DNA from: Arctic95D-9 sp035967665
Lineage (GTDB): Bacteria > Verrucomicrobiota > Verrucomicrobiia > Verrucomicrobiales > DEV007
Reading direction: 5' to 3'
Length of the DNA stretch: 64,000 nucleotides
Assembly (NCBI GenBank): GCA_035967665.1
Contig: JAYWLB010000025.1
Location: 39,067-103,066 of the forward strand
The notes beneath the pieces are model-generated. The model saw nothing but the letters and a program-made list of their open reading frames with translations, made no database searches and was not told the origin of the DNA. A program made the translations under genes and the position numbers. This document shows, piece after piece, positions 61,701 to 63,868 of the stretch (positions are counted from its first letter, which is position 1; each line of letters opens with the position of its first letter).

Positions 61701-63607
61701 GTGCCGTTCGATACTGTCGTCGTCCCGGCGTAGGTATTGGATCCGCTCAACGTCAGAATTTCAGTCCCGATTTTGCGAATGCTCCCGGCCCCGCTGATAT
61801 CACCTGAAAGAACCAGGTTCGAAATACTGCTCTCTGAACCGGTGTCAGTATGGATCGTCGCGGTGCCCCCCACGAGGATGACATCTCCGGCAATCGTAGG
61901 AGAAACAACCCCACCGAGGAAGGTGTCTGCTTTTAACGTACTGCCATTCTCAAGGACAAGACCAACATCGTGAGATATCGGAGTCGCGCCATTCCCAACA
62001 CTCTTATTCAAGAGCAAGGTGGCACCCGAGCGAACTGTGATCGCTCCACTACCGTCGAAATCAGTTGTCGCTTCCAAGACTAAAGTCCCATTCTTGATAT
62101 CAACGCTTCCCGGGTTGGTAATTACGAGATTCTTCAGGTAAAAGCTACTGGAGCCAATCTTGGTTAGGGTATTTCCACCCATATCCATGGTTCCTGAAAT
62201 ATCCCAGCGCGTCGTATCGCTGCTGATCGTGGCGTCGTCGGTGAGTGTTATTCTTCGGAAAGCAGCAGTTTGCTGTCCGCCCGAATTCATCAGCGCTCCC
62301 TGACCGCCAAAGCCGGCCCCTTCGATTTCCACCAGTTCGTTACTGGTATTGCCACCTTTGAAACCCGCGATATCGAGTGTTGCTCCATTCTCAACCACGG
62401 TTTTACCCGTTTCATCACCCAGCGCGGAATTGTTGCCTAGTTTGAGAACACCGTCGGAGATCGTGGTTGTCCCCGCGTAGGTGTTTGCCCCGGAAAGGGT
62501 CAGTGTTCCTTCTCCGGTTTTGGTAAGCCCCACTGTCCCCGCAAGCACCGAGTTAATCGTCGAATCTGCGTCGGCTTCGATCGCACCATTCACCGCTCCG
62601 GCCAGCGTAATTGTTCCACCGCTTAATGTCGTTGCGGTTTTAAAGTGTATCGCTCCAACCGTGACATTTCCGGTCACATTAATCGTGCCGGCGCCGTCGA
62701 AGATAACTTCCTGAAGCTCACCGGTCGCGGGAGTTGCTCCCAAACCGAGAGCGTAGGCGTTCCAATCCAGCTGACTGGACACTATGACCTGCCCTAATGT
62801 ATTGGCATGACTGAAGTGCCTACCCTCCAAACTCAACGCCACAGCTCCATCAGCCTGCCCTTCCGCAAGTATCCGCCGCTCGCCTTCTTCAAAGATTCCA
62901 TACATCGATGAGTCCCGCAGCCCCAGCTCATACTCATCAAGCAATCCGAGGATATGCCCCTGTTCGTGCATGAGCACGCTGAGCATGTCGATTCCGTCAC
63001 CGGCCAAGCCATCGATATCAGCACCACTCGCAGCACGAAGGAGCCCGTCAATTTTCACAAACTCTTCATCCAGCCACTCGGTATCATCAATGAACCAGTC
63101 ATAACCCGCACCATCATCGTCGATATAAATCGAATTTCCTTCCGCATACGCCAGAGCAGATCCCTCCAAATCTGTCACTACGTAACTGATCTGCTCTAGC
63201 GCCTCGATCTGCTTCGCTGACAGCCCGGATTTCTCCCACCGTGCCACCGCCTCATTGGCCAATCGCTCAAGATCTTCCTCCGAAAAATCCGTCTCTGCGC
63301 CATCCTCGATGGAAAAGCCCCCCAGCTTCTCCATGTCCGATTCCATCAGTTCGGATGTTTGAGCGGCAATTACCTGCTGCGAATCCACATTCTGCTCTTC
63401 TGCCTGTTCCACCGGTACAGGCACCCCTGAAAAAAGAACCCTGGGCTCAAGAGCTTCGGCAAAGAGCGGTCTGGATTTCGCCTTGACAGCATTTGTCCTG
63501 CTGCGGGAGCCGTTTCGGGTGCGCTTTTCGAGCCATTCCTGATAAGCGCGAGCCATGGAACGCGCAAAAAACCAGCGCCGACGACGAGAAGAAGTCGTTT
63601 GCTTCAT
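36416..63607 (-). CDS. Giant LEPR/peptidase-headed repeat protein C, 9063 residues
   Basis: The longest gene of the window, a single frame from ATG to TAA. Order: basic N-terminus with LEPRVLFSG from residue 53; metzincin-like head (H214, E215, H218, D224, Met-turn SMYG at 234-237); ten PATR copies by eye in two groups; three MAM-like domains (about 2108-2871), placed much nearer the N-terminus than in B; seven DIN units; VG..KS modules; two NNG blocks where B has one; a glycine-rich 11-copy repeat (about 8010-8373) that B lacks; then two VCBS/cadherin-like domains, an Ig-like domain and a tail ending GMPE. I noticed one cysteine only, in the last glycine-rich repeat. Most blocks have a clear counterpart in B but order and copy number differ, so the two are shuffled paralogues. 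Probable role: exported surface or matrix protein. Confidence 0.97.
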   Translation of the reverse strand: MKQTTSSRRRRWFFARSMARAYQEWLEKRTRNGSRSRTNAVKAKSRPLFAEALEPRVLFSGVPVPVEQAEEQNVDSQQVIAAQTSELMESDMEKLGGFSIEDGAETDFSEEDLERLANEAVARWEKSGLSAKQIEALEQISYVVTDLEGSALAYAEGNSIYIDDDGAGYDWFIDDTEWLDEEFVKIDGLLRAASGADIDGLAGDGIDMLSVLMHEQGHILGLLDEYELGLRDSSMYGIFEEGERRILAEGQADGAVALSLEGRHFSHANTLGQVIVSSQLDWNAYALGLGATPATGELQEVIFDGAGTINVTGNVTVGAIHFKTATTLSGGTITLAGAVNGAIEADADSTINSVLAGTVGLTKTGEGTLTLSGANTYAGTTTISDGVLKLGNNSALGDETGKTVVENGATLDIAGFKGGNTSNELVEIEGAGFGGQGALMNSGGQQTAAFRRITLTDDATISSDTTRWDISGTMDMGGNTLTKIGSSSFYLKNLVITNPGSVDIKNGTLVLEATTDFDGSGAITVRSGATLLLNKSVGNGATPISHDVGLVLENGSTLKADTFLGGVVSPTIAGDVILVGGTATIHTDTGSESSISNLVLSGDISGAGSIRKIGTEILTLSGSNTYAGTTTVSNGTLQMDGTHAGGDSYSVASGATLSGVGSITLASGKSVSTTGTGSVSAGVNGVGTLNVSGDDTDPSGTNTVNLSGNFELDIDGANADSLAVTGTVTLGGDISFNVITNPTASLFKIVDNDAVEAVSGIFSGYAEGSVITLGGETYKIFYQGGDGNDVVLVNATTPTTVYVDDAWASGVNNGQIVADADSGTTGNQDAVFGINAFATLADALAAVSATGTIVVNAGDYDETVNITGGRMLEITGLDSPGTVEIQSLSGDSSSFIVIEGGSTLVVETGDIDGVISGDGNLVKEGASSVHTLTLSGDNTYAGTTTVNRGILQIAHSNALGATGAGGKTIINGADGSSGARLQIRTSTALTIAETLEFKGNTDGRASLDVSSTAVHTFTGPIDVSSHSNIVQFFSHSSGAVKITGDITGAMSGGSQFYVRGSSTNVQNHIAGSLNLTGHRLSKTDTGTWTIGAAGGTYSWVNGTQISVGTLRMGLSDIIPTGTVYLGQNDHNSATFDLNNTSQTASNIQIRYNDTSAPIVAGGKGTIETGTGTLTLTGALMYYGAPGVVNATSEINGNLNLGGSARSFSIDDGGQAIDFQINAKVTNGSITKAGNGNLVLAGSADNAGLTATVNAGTLTLAKESSSGVHAIGGAATSLTVNSGGTVVVAGTGGDQIYRSADVLVNTGGVFDLREDEAFDALNGAGSILLSGADLTLGVTDSNGSFGGVLSGGGSLIKEGTGTQVLSGTNTYMGTTSVNAGTLQLDGEIGNGGPAGLVNIAANSYLTGGGIVTANVTVAGGNFSPGSGNGIADQLTINGNLALASGSTLAIDLNGTVTAGTDFDRVVVNGTVDIDGATLDLSGSTLAAAPVSGTEIVIISNDGTADPVAGTPATFANLAEGAAVTINGEVFTISYFGGDGNDVSLIAAGTVETSVTVSGGALAITDTNGASDTDDRLKLAIGAMGYTLTETTGTKPIGSGVDGAIQNNAYEVFIPFSSLGGVTEIDIATLDGVDVVTIDFGGQDGTALRQKLVFNGGDGSGDTLAFENVNFGTVVHTMIDASSGEINLDADGDIEVEYSGLEPVLINSGTVTDFVFNLPSGTADSATLSEAGGFLTLDGATFESTTFAAPTGSVTINGQAGDVLTVSTALDLSTADADGTSLTLNVETINLNGSVNTGMSHQTYNGEVILTSDVTLDGGDISFGSLLNSDDETTKRALVVNTSGNGVTTFGANVGSVYDLSSLTTNADGSVVLGGSVTTSGSQTYNDEISLIGNRTLSGNTITLMEAVTNGGNNLSVNGQEVNVLGGISGGGGSVTLTSSSRGIYVAEDIVTSGTGTIRMSSIASGSTPGILLEGDLTAEFGAIELTGRSTSGIGVQLSDSNVSTSGGGGNIRITGRTNGSSSAVQLDIDATSSVIAADGSIALKTISGNANIGGEINSGAHTLILESGADLNLNDVTVVGGAIDLLADNDVNITSGTSITGPAVTTGKVVLLSEDFEGFPQGSTSPGAINISLANGWRNDNDVFETLDFVSDKGGTPSGNTGPSGDHTTGSGTFLYVETSSPAEGEFAQLLSPVVDLTGQTNSSVEFYHHMYGENIGSLIVEGSSDGGVTWSLLLVIEGEQKNEWKRTDIDLSSFDGSGAFQLRLTGVRGDGYQGDISLDDFRFYADSGDLLVENFDNDAEFGQGPTTGARPQQTFTSGWSNVHSAGATTAGVDEIDWTPDIGGTASPDTGPGGGQNNGTDHTRGTAEGRYLYIETSSGIGSTSSSNHARLYSPRIDLSGQLTASVEFYYHMWDNGRNEMGDLEIYGSSDGGYTWSASPVFTLSGSQANEWRQAVVDLSSFAGSENFVLRIDGVAGTGYAGDISIDDIRVLGDSLDKTHISIVADADGTGGGSGGAITMADGSTVDAVDGNVTLSADGNIVVSSVSTTATITATATNGSILDAGDSGTDLTANILIATAGSGVGGGNQLDTVIGNVEASGGSGGVAIANTGSLTIGGTGAAIGVSGAGSVNISSTGDLTVAASTTVTGRGVNMNAGNDLNVLDGSTITGLPSAALLQENFETFVQGSTAAGATNIALGNGWVNVQGTDEIDWTPDSGGTASGGTGPGGGQNNGTDHTTGTASGKYLYIETSDNVLTGDTAELLSPTFDLSAMESASLEFYYHMAGVDPEMGSLKVFASTDGGLTWSGELFSVSGDQGNVWNQGIVDLSAFVGNAQVILRFDGIAGDVSTTTSPGYRSDIALDDITVSGVPFVTLVANGGALTMGENSEVDGGDGNVFVSADGDITVNEITTTGDIILTSGNGEVLDRGATPDLTGGTVTFNGNVAPGLSGVGSLRIDGDLALAGDDTLSLVIGGTTPGSEHDQVVVAGAVAVTDSVLDLTLSFAPVAGDVFVIVDNDGTADPVTGTFSGMPEDHVFNVSFGGVEYVFQIHYNTEDGSAAGNNVVLESFGAAETSVEIDGSGKLVITDINGGISDDDITITDDGTNYIITDPNLGLTTSTAGAVRVDGNTIRIAKTLVTNGLQLDSLGGGDAVTLVDSTGTAPLDFGGDMVIDSETVTLNASLAAGNVLNLTASGAVLQFDDTGLPGNLGADYVTPINVAADISGTNIQFAGSPTSQTHVRISGDNAGLSGTTLLTGNDTRWIIASDTAFGAVGDTVAFGTNGNQHWVTAEGDRTIAADVKVEVGRFIFGENAASTPNGNLTVNGDVELSQDSGSTDFYLFGSRVLTFNGIVSGTTGIELEGPQPNAVLALTNAANTFSGDILFRTALGTIAVASAGALGAAGNEIIFQSNGTLRFDGNISNAPQDVVLGAGITGTVDTNGFEGDLDGVVSGDGALTKEGTGTLTLGAPNTYTGLTTVSEGLLVMGSLTSLGGTVAGTVVANGAAVDLNGLQGTIPETFTISGDGLPGDPDRGAIYNGGAAMSNKGNIDIVLAADASIGNPGNRFDVNSIVDNGGGFTLSKVGSGDIWLNGSVNVANLVIENGTYGVEVSNGPLNDVRGTVTIESSGTLAAWSGRSFNADIVMNGGTIRTNHDTSALNIAGTIVLNGLNNLFSVRPAASINLSSAVSGAGSLVKSDGGILTVSGTNTYSGTTEVTAGTLSLNGSHSGADTYTVRSGAVLGGFGTTDGDVVIDTGGGLSPGVGGIGTLTVQDNLAVNGTYAFEINGDVSADLTDVTGTVTLGAASILDLNELTAGMGSVTSGSTITLIANDGTEVVMGTFFGVAEGSTVTDNDGDEYTISYSGGTGNDVVLFAGAAETNVGLSGGVLTISDINTEGASDTISITFDGTHYVITDPNFVLSTSGLTTGEVTRPDANTVRVLASAVTSIEVITENLDNAIVDTVTIGSLPASIAGSVTINAETINLDANVTTQGDQTYNGEVTLGASVTLKAEGVFLNGTVAMGTNDLTVAVTGMAGVSTGGISGSGQLIKQGVGTFSLTGTAVDSNTYTGLTHVQAGQLNVGGSFSVDGAIQGNVTIDSGATLRLTQSDVIANSTDLVINGTFDMGGKADVIGHFEGGGNITNLTINNTAGLTVDELTGTHTFTGNISGGGALLIRGNLDAAGTLELSGGSYALGRVRVGNGGLTFTDNAAVNASGGIVVGTNRGSDVGGITDQAVRAALNIESGTVTTPWILAGNRQTSNEIVGTITQSGGVVTTTDSAGEGNGVRLGHYPLSDITYTLSGGTLNITNGFELSTATDGTAKFTQTGGILNVSGVDVNSRTNANGEGTFEVLGGIANIGSGGIYTDSTNGAPAVVNLGGMGGTIVATADWASSLNATLFGTGTDAITIDTQGFNVGISGIYGGAGDIIKDGSGTLTMSGVSTYTGDTFVTEGTLLLGVNNALPVTTDVVLGEISNTTTAHLDLNGFNQTIASLEVPGDNAAANTITIDAGNTLTVTGDFIVGVANPSLLEPARTTNLIVSGGGAMVIDDATATVMLGVPAFEQNRPDNRTTVDLSALSSFIATVDQFLVATDSQNISTVTLATATGAASVNTITANQIAISDSIGNNSGNGRLYLGEGTNTFNTDLLFVGGGKGNAALEFASIATGTGTFTLRGAAGGTSRANLQIGNNRTAGTGATVIGELDLRGHSADLLIDELEMAVRSRNGGGGAEARFYLDRGTVSVNSINMSERSGDFANDVESYIVISGGEFTVEPGGSFSLANVLDGGATAGGAVDRGTITMTGGTFTTHVDITLNGAPESEIYLSGGNAGETGTLTLQNNIEVQPDVRIGGRQGAAETVPHILNAGGNNEVSGNLEVVAGGSGYNLKSDAGLLTLSGDVISLGSGTRTISLQGDGDGLITGQIIHDSVNSRGFAVTKVDDGTWTLEGGNTYEGGTVVGDGTLEVTNTSGSGTGTGAVTVNPGATLGGTGTIAGVVNLNGGTIDPGLETGDLTEDLAVGNLTLTGTSIYSIQLDSAVENTGYDQLDVTGTVTLGSAQLEIALGTFVPAVGDIFVIVDNDGTDLVNGVLTYNDPTFGTISLTDGFVFDVNGNTFTVQYDYNAETDQNDDSGNDVVLISAGPAETEVSLDASGNLVITDINTDSADNLTIVETMVGGQLGILVSDSALTLTNTPSGGRLGAVGSVRPDANSVFVAYGTAGFTGNVIVNTPNETNSTDTNTDVVTIEDLDLAGNGKGGLEVNSEGINLDGDIVADFVTLNGDITLTGNTSLDTEDANGAVSVNGTIDGTFDLTLNNGSGTTTVTGAVGGTTTLETFTVLKGSTTLQAGLTADGLGVAVVTDSDPFPATASLTVAAGAVSIGDGDGEVNIATRNASYTANSAAISGTVDFSGTSGVTIDVATVSMGTITSTSDFEGGANGSLNLSDLGTNTISATTFLVADSPSRGNGGVSSIGLGGGANNLNVDTLTLGGRKGQAVVTIETGGILTLSGDANGAADLNLGINVTGNTGTVSRGTLDLSGGTFIATLNNLRMGGHAVGASGIGEGILTFEAGTVTADTVAMGIGNLNASATINQRGGTFTVANGVSEDSDNGSFLNIENGSFTVTAGGLEVDQLTVGFTDADDIGNGTNTGNLTVSGGDVRIGVGAASGIDMLIGYHAVTGAPVAIGGVDFTAASTVVIDVDELILGEIGGSDGSGTRGNLDLSNLGTNTVTADVITVGDSPSPGNTGVTSTFTFGAMTNNVNADLFEVGVRKSRGTVDIAVGGTLNLSGNGNAEADLRIGYNSASGTGTGSTGRFDMSGGTFNGTLDELTLAHHYGGNGNNDGQGDGFFIMDAGTTTVNNGTISNPNGVGSTSRPNLSRGEVTINGGSITFATLEMGTGTSVYNQNGGTTTVTTALNLASEGGTSGTVGDSTFNLAGGTLDMSDVDVVDLAGTETFNFTGGTLRDADDFGIPLTQQGGALQIGDGSEVDEMTVQGDFVTSGGTVEFTLNGNTSNDILHVVGEVTLGNALSIEEVTAGQDSVALGTTITLIENDGSADAVTGIFTGLPEGAVVTDGDGDSYVISYIGNDGNDVVLFAGLPETNVDLTGGVLTISDINNESDDQISFTFDASNNEYVIKDPNLVISTTGLSGAQLSRPNAFEVRVKATEVTGGIIIQTANPTNAGGNDSVTIGGADAIVFPGALTVNAETIVFDGDISLGAASTLTGGSATFNGNTDQRGRDMVMNLSSGATNSTGQLYDLSGGRLRLLGATGFTNDGDFQIGLNSSVAIYGDGGGVSSFTNNGTFTHDGAQLRLYMELINNGTLTMANANGNSEIAFKAPGGNGPGGIITNNGTFDITEDAARFDEAGSIVNANGGVINSTGASVTFAENVTVTNQSGGTVNLISGVVTVNDTTFTNLSGGTVDFAGANFTLTNSAAVTNESGGDFDLTGGALTINIDGTSSLTNAGITTWEAAADGHKTITGAGSFVNDGFFYHDRTGGNDNLILDGSLTFENNGTFEFRHQGDIDMESNATFVNNGTLSKTGNGTDPSFVFTFGSTGGTFVQGSTGVVRSDIGEIRIAVGETTSDPAGAWNANGGDIELAGIVSGTITGTASGAGAIRIENEPNSAILDDLKVGAGGLNFDVSGNGVVWAGKDIDTTLGNLTNLGTMNIVSGSSRTLSGDGILITGNGAITTLASGATVTTPGAATMQVDGGGTLNGGGTFEGDVNVTSGAVAPGEPGVDITQTLSTDSVGLGSGTFVVDLDGVTDGDLLNVTGEVDLDTATLDIDSAANLVTGSTIVIIENDATDAVVSTFNGQPEGSVVTTGGNSYVVSYVGGDGNDVVLFAGLPETNVDLTGGVLTISDINNESGDQISFTFDAGNNEYVINDPNLVISTTGLTSAQISRPDAYTVRIDASVVTGGVVIQTANTANAGAVDSVTIGGAGTDAIIFPGALTVNAETISFESNVTLGGTSALSGGSATFNAATDLGGGELSFDLAGGATNSAGGNFDITGGRLTFLNGSEFINNGAVLHASGDVTDFAGTGTVTNNALWTQTASGSTDDNLRFNGAVVFNNAGTYELTGGGDLTLSNNGAVFNNSGLFVKTGTDGNDPSYVFDARGSFNNLAGGEVRATAGRLRIDTGGTSDVSAQWNAIGGDVGIGSGTSSTAAAWTGTFTGTATGTSQVELASPGNAAVGDGNFVIGAAGVTFDISGNGVEWRDSTIISQGNAFTNEGNLRIIGAGTNSITGGGSVINAATGDIDFENGILSLSGDLTNNGTIDIELDTAKTLTGGFDIASATGSTINLIDGSLTLDGTSGVTNSGTVNLVDTGGFTLNGPGTFTNEATGVFDLTPTAGSRSLTLNTEIINDGTTNYLLDANVTLTGNGRFTNNADFNHGGASGDNLGLNSTVVFHNSATGTYDILAAGDIQILGSARFENAGLFIKTGGPGTDGGSTSGIFSGNPPGAAGTQGSFHNLAGGTVQANVGVLHIASTGGNTSDAAGTWTSNGGEIRLGSQWEGVFTGSSAGGTHIEITGTSNSAFSPNFIVGAAGVTFDISGDGALWDASSIDVTSGSLSNAGLFIINAGSTKTLIGANKLITANGGTTTFTNGGAVVTPGGAGMQLDNGGTVNGAGSFEGEVFGAAGSLIETAGNLTLGDVATDAFETEGNIIVNAGDTLTLNDSGLAQIGDSTLVRVGGVLEVPNNLTMSAGDEISGGGDVNANINVNSATVSPGETGVDSTQTLSTDSIDLGSGTFVIDLDAVTDGDLLNVTGEVDLDSSTLNIASAANLVTGSTIVIIENDLEDAVVSTFTGQLEGSVVTTGGNSYVISYAGEDGNDVVLFAGAPETQVELTAGGVLEITDITSDSVDTITVTYDAATNTYTIVETDGTLVLSTLGLTSAQVTRPNAQTVVIDANAITGGISGVTINTTGPDTSTAGVENNDSVTLLTPNGALAIDGDISITADDITLGDGSTASIIDTSAGAGTVTFEAKQQIDLLDDSAIITDAGAVTLNANVADDANGGGQGIDVRNGASVTTGSGDITLNGRGNGNVNGKVGVLIRTNASLISTSGAIDIDGVGSGNGDSNRGVVTHGNTTIRTSGNITIDGTGGGGAGGAAAGGSDDTGNDGVELQGLVETTGAGAITVTGTGGGESEAGSNNNHGIQLNGAGAVIRSAGTGSITLTGTGGDANSGNRGVFLTVDTRIESTTGNILITGQGGSQQNRNNTNSNRGIVVEGTVESLGTATVTLDGEGGGTQGINNDANRGVEIADATALIRSVDGAILITGTGGGGGSTSGGENDGVYIGDGSTIASTGTATITINGVAGAGGATLADDDDGVFITGAGTNITSVNGNVTITGIGEDGVEIDAGVNAAVTVTGSGDIEICGESTVGDPGAGQIGTDINGPISSGTGAVTVESADHLVIGADGDITSTSGAVTLRADKNDIDNGGSVSMDVNSSVDAGSGTIEVDGDGNVVTGNLEAEGLIGILSENGDVEIRDNVVVESAGDDIDINAGGDFTLEAGGELSAASGRIDIRVDQIGDVDAEGSTVDLLGDVTAGNEVFIEGGAEADTFNIKPSTSSEMNIDGNDPTTVPGDVINLVDAIGTDFEPTPGATPGAGSYTFGGGQQRIDFQEIEFDNLAPEIEIEAGDSAGENLIETDSPLSVNGTLTVEDLGNVDAGIEPVVGVAGSDNGLSNAEFLAMFSLTSPNPIITAPDTRGTIAWLFNSNATTFDFLALGETLTLTYTITATDPATGADSQTVTIKVTGTNDDPVLGVDTGTVYEGGQGGPEVTAGNALSNDSDVDINGQGIDDFLTVVNVAFDGTAFQGSSNPGGAVTGSGTLVDGLYGSLSIDAAGNFIYTVDGNLPETRALDDGDVGVETFIYRVSDGSGGLVEQRIVVRVVGKTGGKIGEFFGIGGSGILEGFRFAESRDRGGDGEGGPLLLLMPTYSGSAEPGSVITLTVIGPDGGMLRGGSLTVVADLSGAWIAKFSGLEIGNSYYFVKVETTPPAWSTGVKGSFEVFFAPAINGSHSETDVLTVDSILGRRLNSVALENLINGSAHPGGSNSDWRKASGMPE
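38490..39580 (-). repeat. Glycine-rich 11-copy repeat unique to C
   Basis: Residues about 8010-8373. Eleven units of 26-40 residues can be aligned on a starting G[VI], each with the course 'NRGV-I----T-I-S-TG-I-ITG-GGG'. Examples: GIVVEGTVESLGTATVTLDG and GVYIGDGSTIASTGTATITI. The glycine/asparagine loop differs in length between copies while the strand part is kept, as expected for a beta-helix with variable turns. The last unit carries the only cysteine I noticed (IEICGES). B has nothing at the matching place. Confidence 0.8.
40800..42640 (-). repeat. NNG beta-helix block 2 in C
   Basis: Same unit type (ATNSAGGNFDITGGRLTFLN, VNNSG/NNALW lines and 'DPSYVFDARGSFNNLAGGEV'). It contains an internal near-duplicate: the 'GA-LFIKTG-DG-DPSYVF' and 'ENAGLFIKTGGPGTDGG' segments and their 'HI-G-TSD--W-A-GG' followers. 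The block is separated from block 1 by a DIN unit. Confidence 0.65.
43560..44940 (-). repeat. NNG beta-helix block 1 in C
   Basis: Units such as SFTNNGTFTHDGAQLRLYME, VTNQSGGTVNLISGVVTVND and SFVNDGFFYHDRTGGNDNL. It corresponds unit for unit with the front half of the B block (LRLYV, GPGG-I-N-GT, DPSF-F) and is bounded by DIN units on both sides. Confidence 0.7.
45540..47590 (-). repeat. VG..KS beta modules, main block in C (two copies)
   Basis: Copies marked by LTLGGRKGQAVVTIETGG and FEVGVRKSRGTVDIAVGG, each followed by a 'DLSGGTF-ATL' part and a 'NQ-GGTFTV' part. The second ends in ETFNFTGGTLRDADDFGIPL and an 'EFTLNGNTSNDILHVVG' closing unit. Same internal order as in A and B. Confidence 0.6.
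48720..53270 (-). repeat. PATR-rich block, five copies, in C
   Basis: Copies at about 48720-48830, 50240-50350, 51370-51490, 52440-52550 and 53160-53270, such as LTKEGTGTLTLGAPNTYTGL and IIKDGSGTLTMSGVSTYTGD. The 52200-52420 part has a close protein match in B at 25240-25460 (GGGLSPGVGGIGTLTVQDNL in both). Confidence 0.85.
48990..49830 (-). repeat. VG..KS-like beta module, diverged copy in C
   Basis: Starts GGGAMVIDDATATVMLGVP, then TFIATVDQFLV, LLFVGGGKGNAALEFASIAT, ANLQIGNNRTAGTGA and 'ADLLIDELEMAVRSRNG'. The KS is replaced by KGN but the order of parts is that of the other modules. It lies outside the main block and is the most diverged copy I could place. Confidence 0.45.
54995..57285 (-). 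other. Three MAM-like domains in C
   Basis: Residues about 2108-2286, 2290-2493 and 2673-2871. The order, spacing and linker repeats match the three in B, including the 180-residue beta linker before the third copy, but here the group lies in the N-terminal third of the protein. 'EFYHHMYGENIGSLIVEGSS' and 'LEFYYHMAGVDPEMGSLKVF' are the clearest core strands. The copies correspond one to one with those in B, so the trio was duplicated as a unit. Confidence 0.8.
59450..62540 (-). repeat. PATR-rich block, five copies, in C
   Basis: Copies at about 59460-59560, 59820-59940, 60750-60860, 61680-61790 and 62440-62540, for example LTKTGEGTLTLSGANTYAGT and LIKEGTGTQVLSGTNTYMGT. Follows the peptidase head almost directly, whereas in B the head is followed by other beta repeats first. 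Confidence 0.85.
60900..61215 (-). repeat. Pectin-lyase-like strip in C
   Basis: TTVYVDDAW, INAFATLADALAAVSATGTI, VVNAGDYDETVNI and MLEITGLDSPGTVEI. Equivalent to strip 2 of B in sequence and in its neighbours: a PATR-associated 'GGDGNDVVL' end before it and a PATR copy after it. Confidence 0.65.
62816..63607 (-). other. C head: LEPR motif and metzincin-like peptidase domain
   Basis: Residues 1-264 of C. H214, E215, H218 and D224 are retained, with the SMYG Met-turn at 234-237. Compared with A and B the lead-in is diverged (ALAYAEGNSIYIDDDGAG) but the catalytic strip HEQGHILGLLDEYELGL is unchanged, which points to selection on the active site. The head ends at LSLEGRH, after which repeats begin. 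Confidence 0.87.
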
Positions 63608-63612
63608 ATTTA

Positions 63613-63619
63613 GGGGGAG
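63613..63619 (-). promoter_or_regulatory. C-rich pre-start motif of C, no Shine-Dalgarno
   Basis: Coding strand CTCCCCC, then TAAAT, then ATG. Spacing and heptamer are the same as in A. The surrounding leader is AT-rich, so the C run stands out. Confidence 0.5.
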
Positions 63620-63643
63620 TATTTTATGAAAAATAACAAAACA

Positions 63644-63660
63644 CCTGAATATTATTCAAG
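63644..63660 (-). promoter_or_regulatory. Conserved leader block of C
   Basis: cctgaatattattcaag on the plus strand, 37 bases before the ATG, aligning without gaps to the B leader through attattcaag. Less similar to A. Confidence 0.35.
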
Positions 63661-63677
63661 ATATTTTATTTAATGGG

Positions 63678-63709
63678 GTAATACTTATCAAATACGACAC
63701 AACAATCAA
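63678..63709 (-). promoter_or_regulatory. Promoter-like conserved block upstream of C
   Basis: Coding strand TTGATT, 17 bases, AAGTAT, overlapping TTTGATAAG. It matches the block upstream of A in 24 of 32 positions. It sits in AT-rich DNA about 70 bases before the ATG, while the body of the genes is near 52% G+C. Confidence 0.45.
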
Positions 63710-63767
63710 GAATGAATCGCAGATCCAAGCAGCGCCTGTAACCAGGCCCACCACTCCATATTGCCTT

Positions 63768-63796
63768 TCCGGGTGAAATTGTGACATCCCCCCGGA
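63768..63796 (-). terminator. Weak inverted repeat 3' of D
   Basis: TCCGGG and CCCGGA (6 bp, 17-base loop) about 72 bases after the D stop. Its CCGG core is shared with the repeat after B. Short and without a U-run, so weakly supported. Confidence 0.2.
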
Positions 63797-63868
63797 CGCT
63801 GAATGAATCAACCCCGGCTTCGGTTTGCCCAATTCGGAAAAAACGCGGCGTCTTTGTTCAAAGATAAT

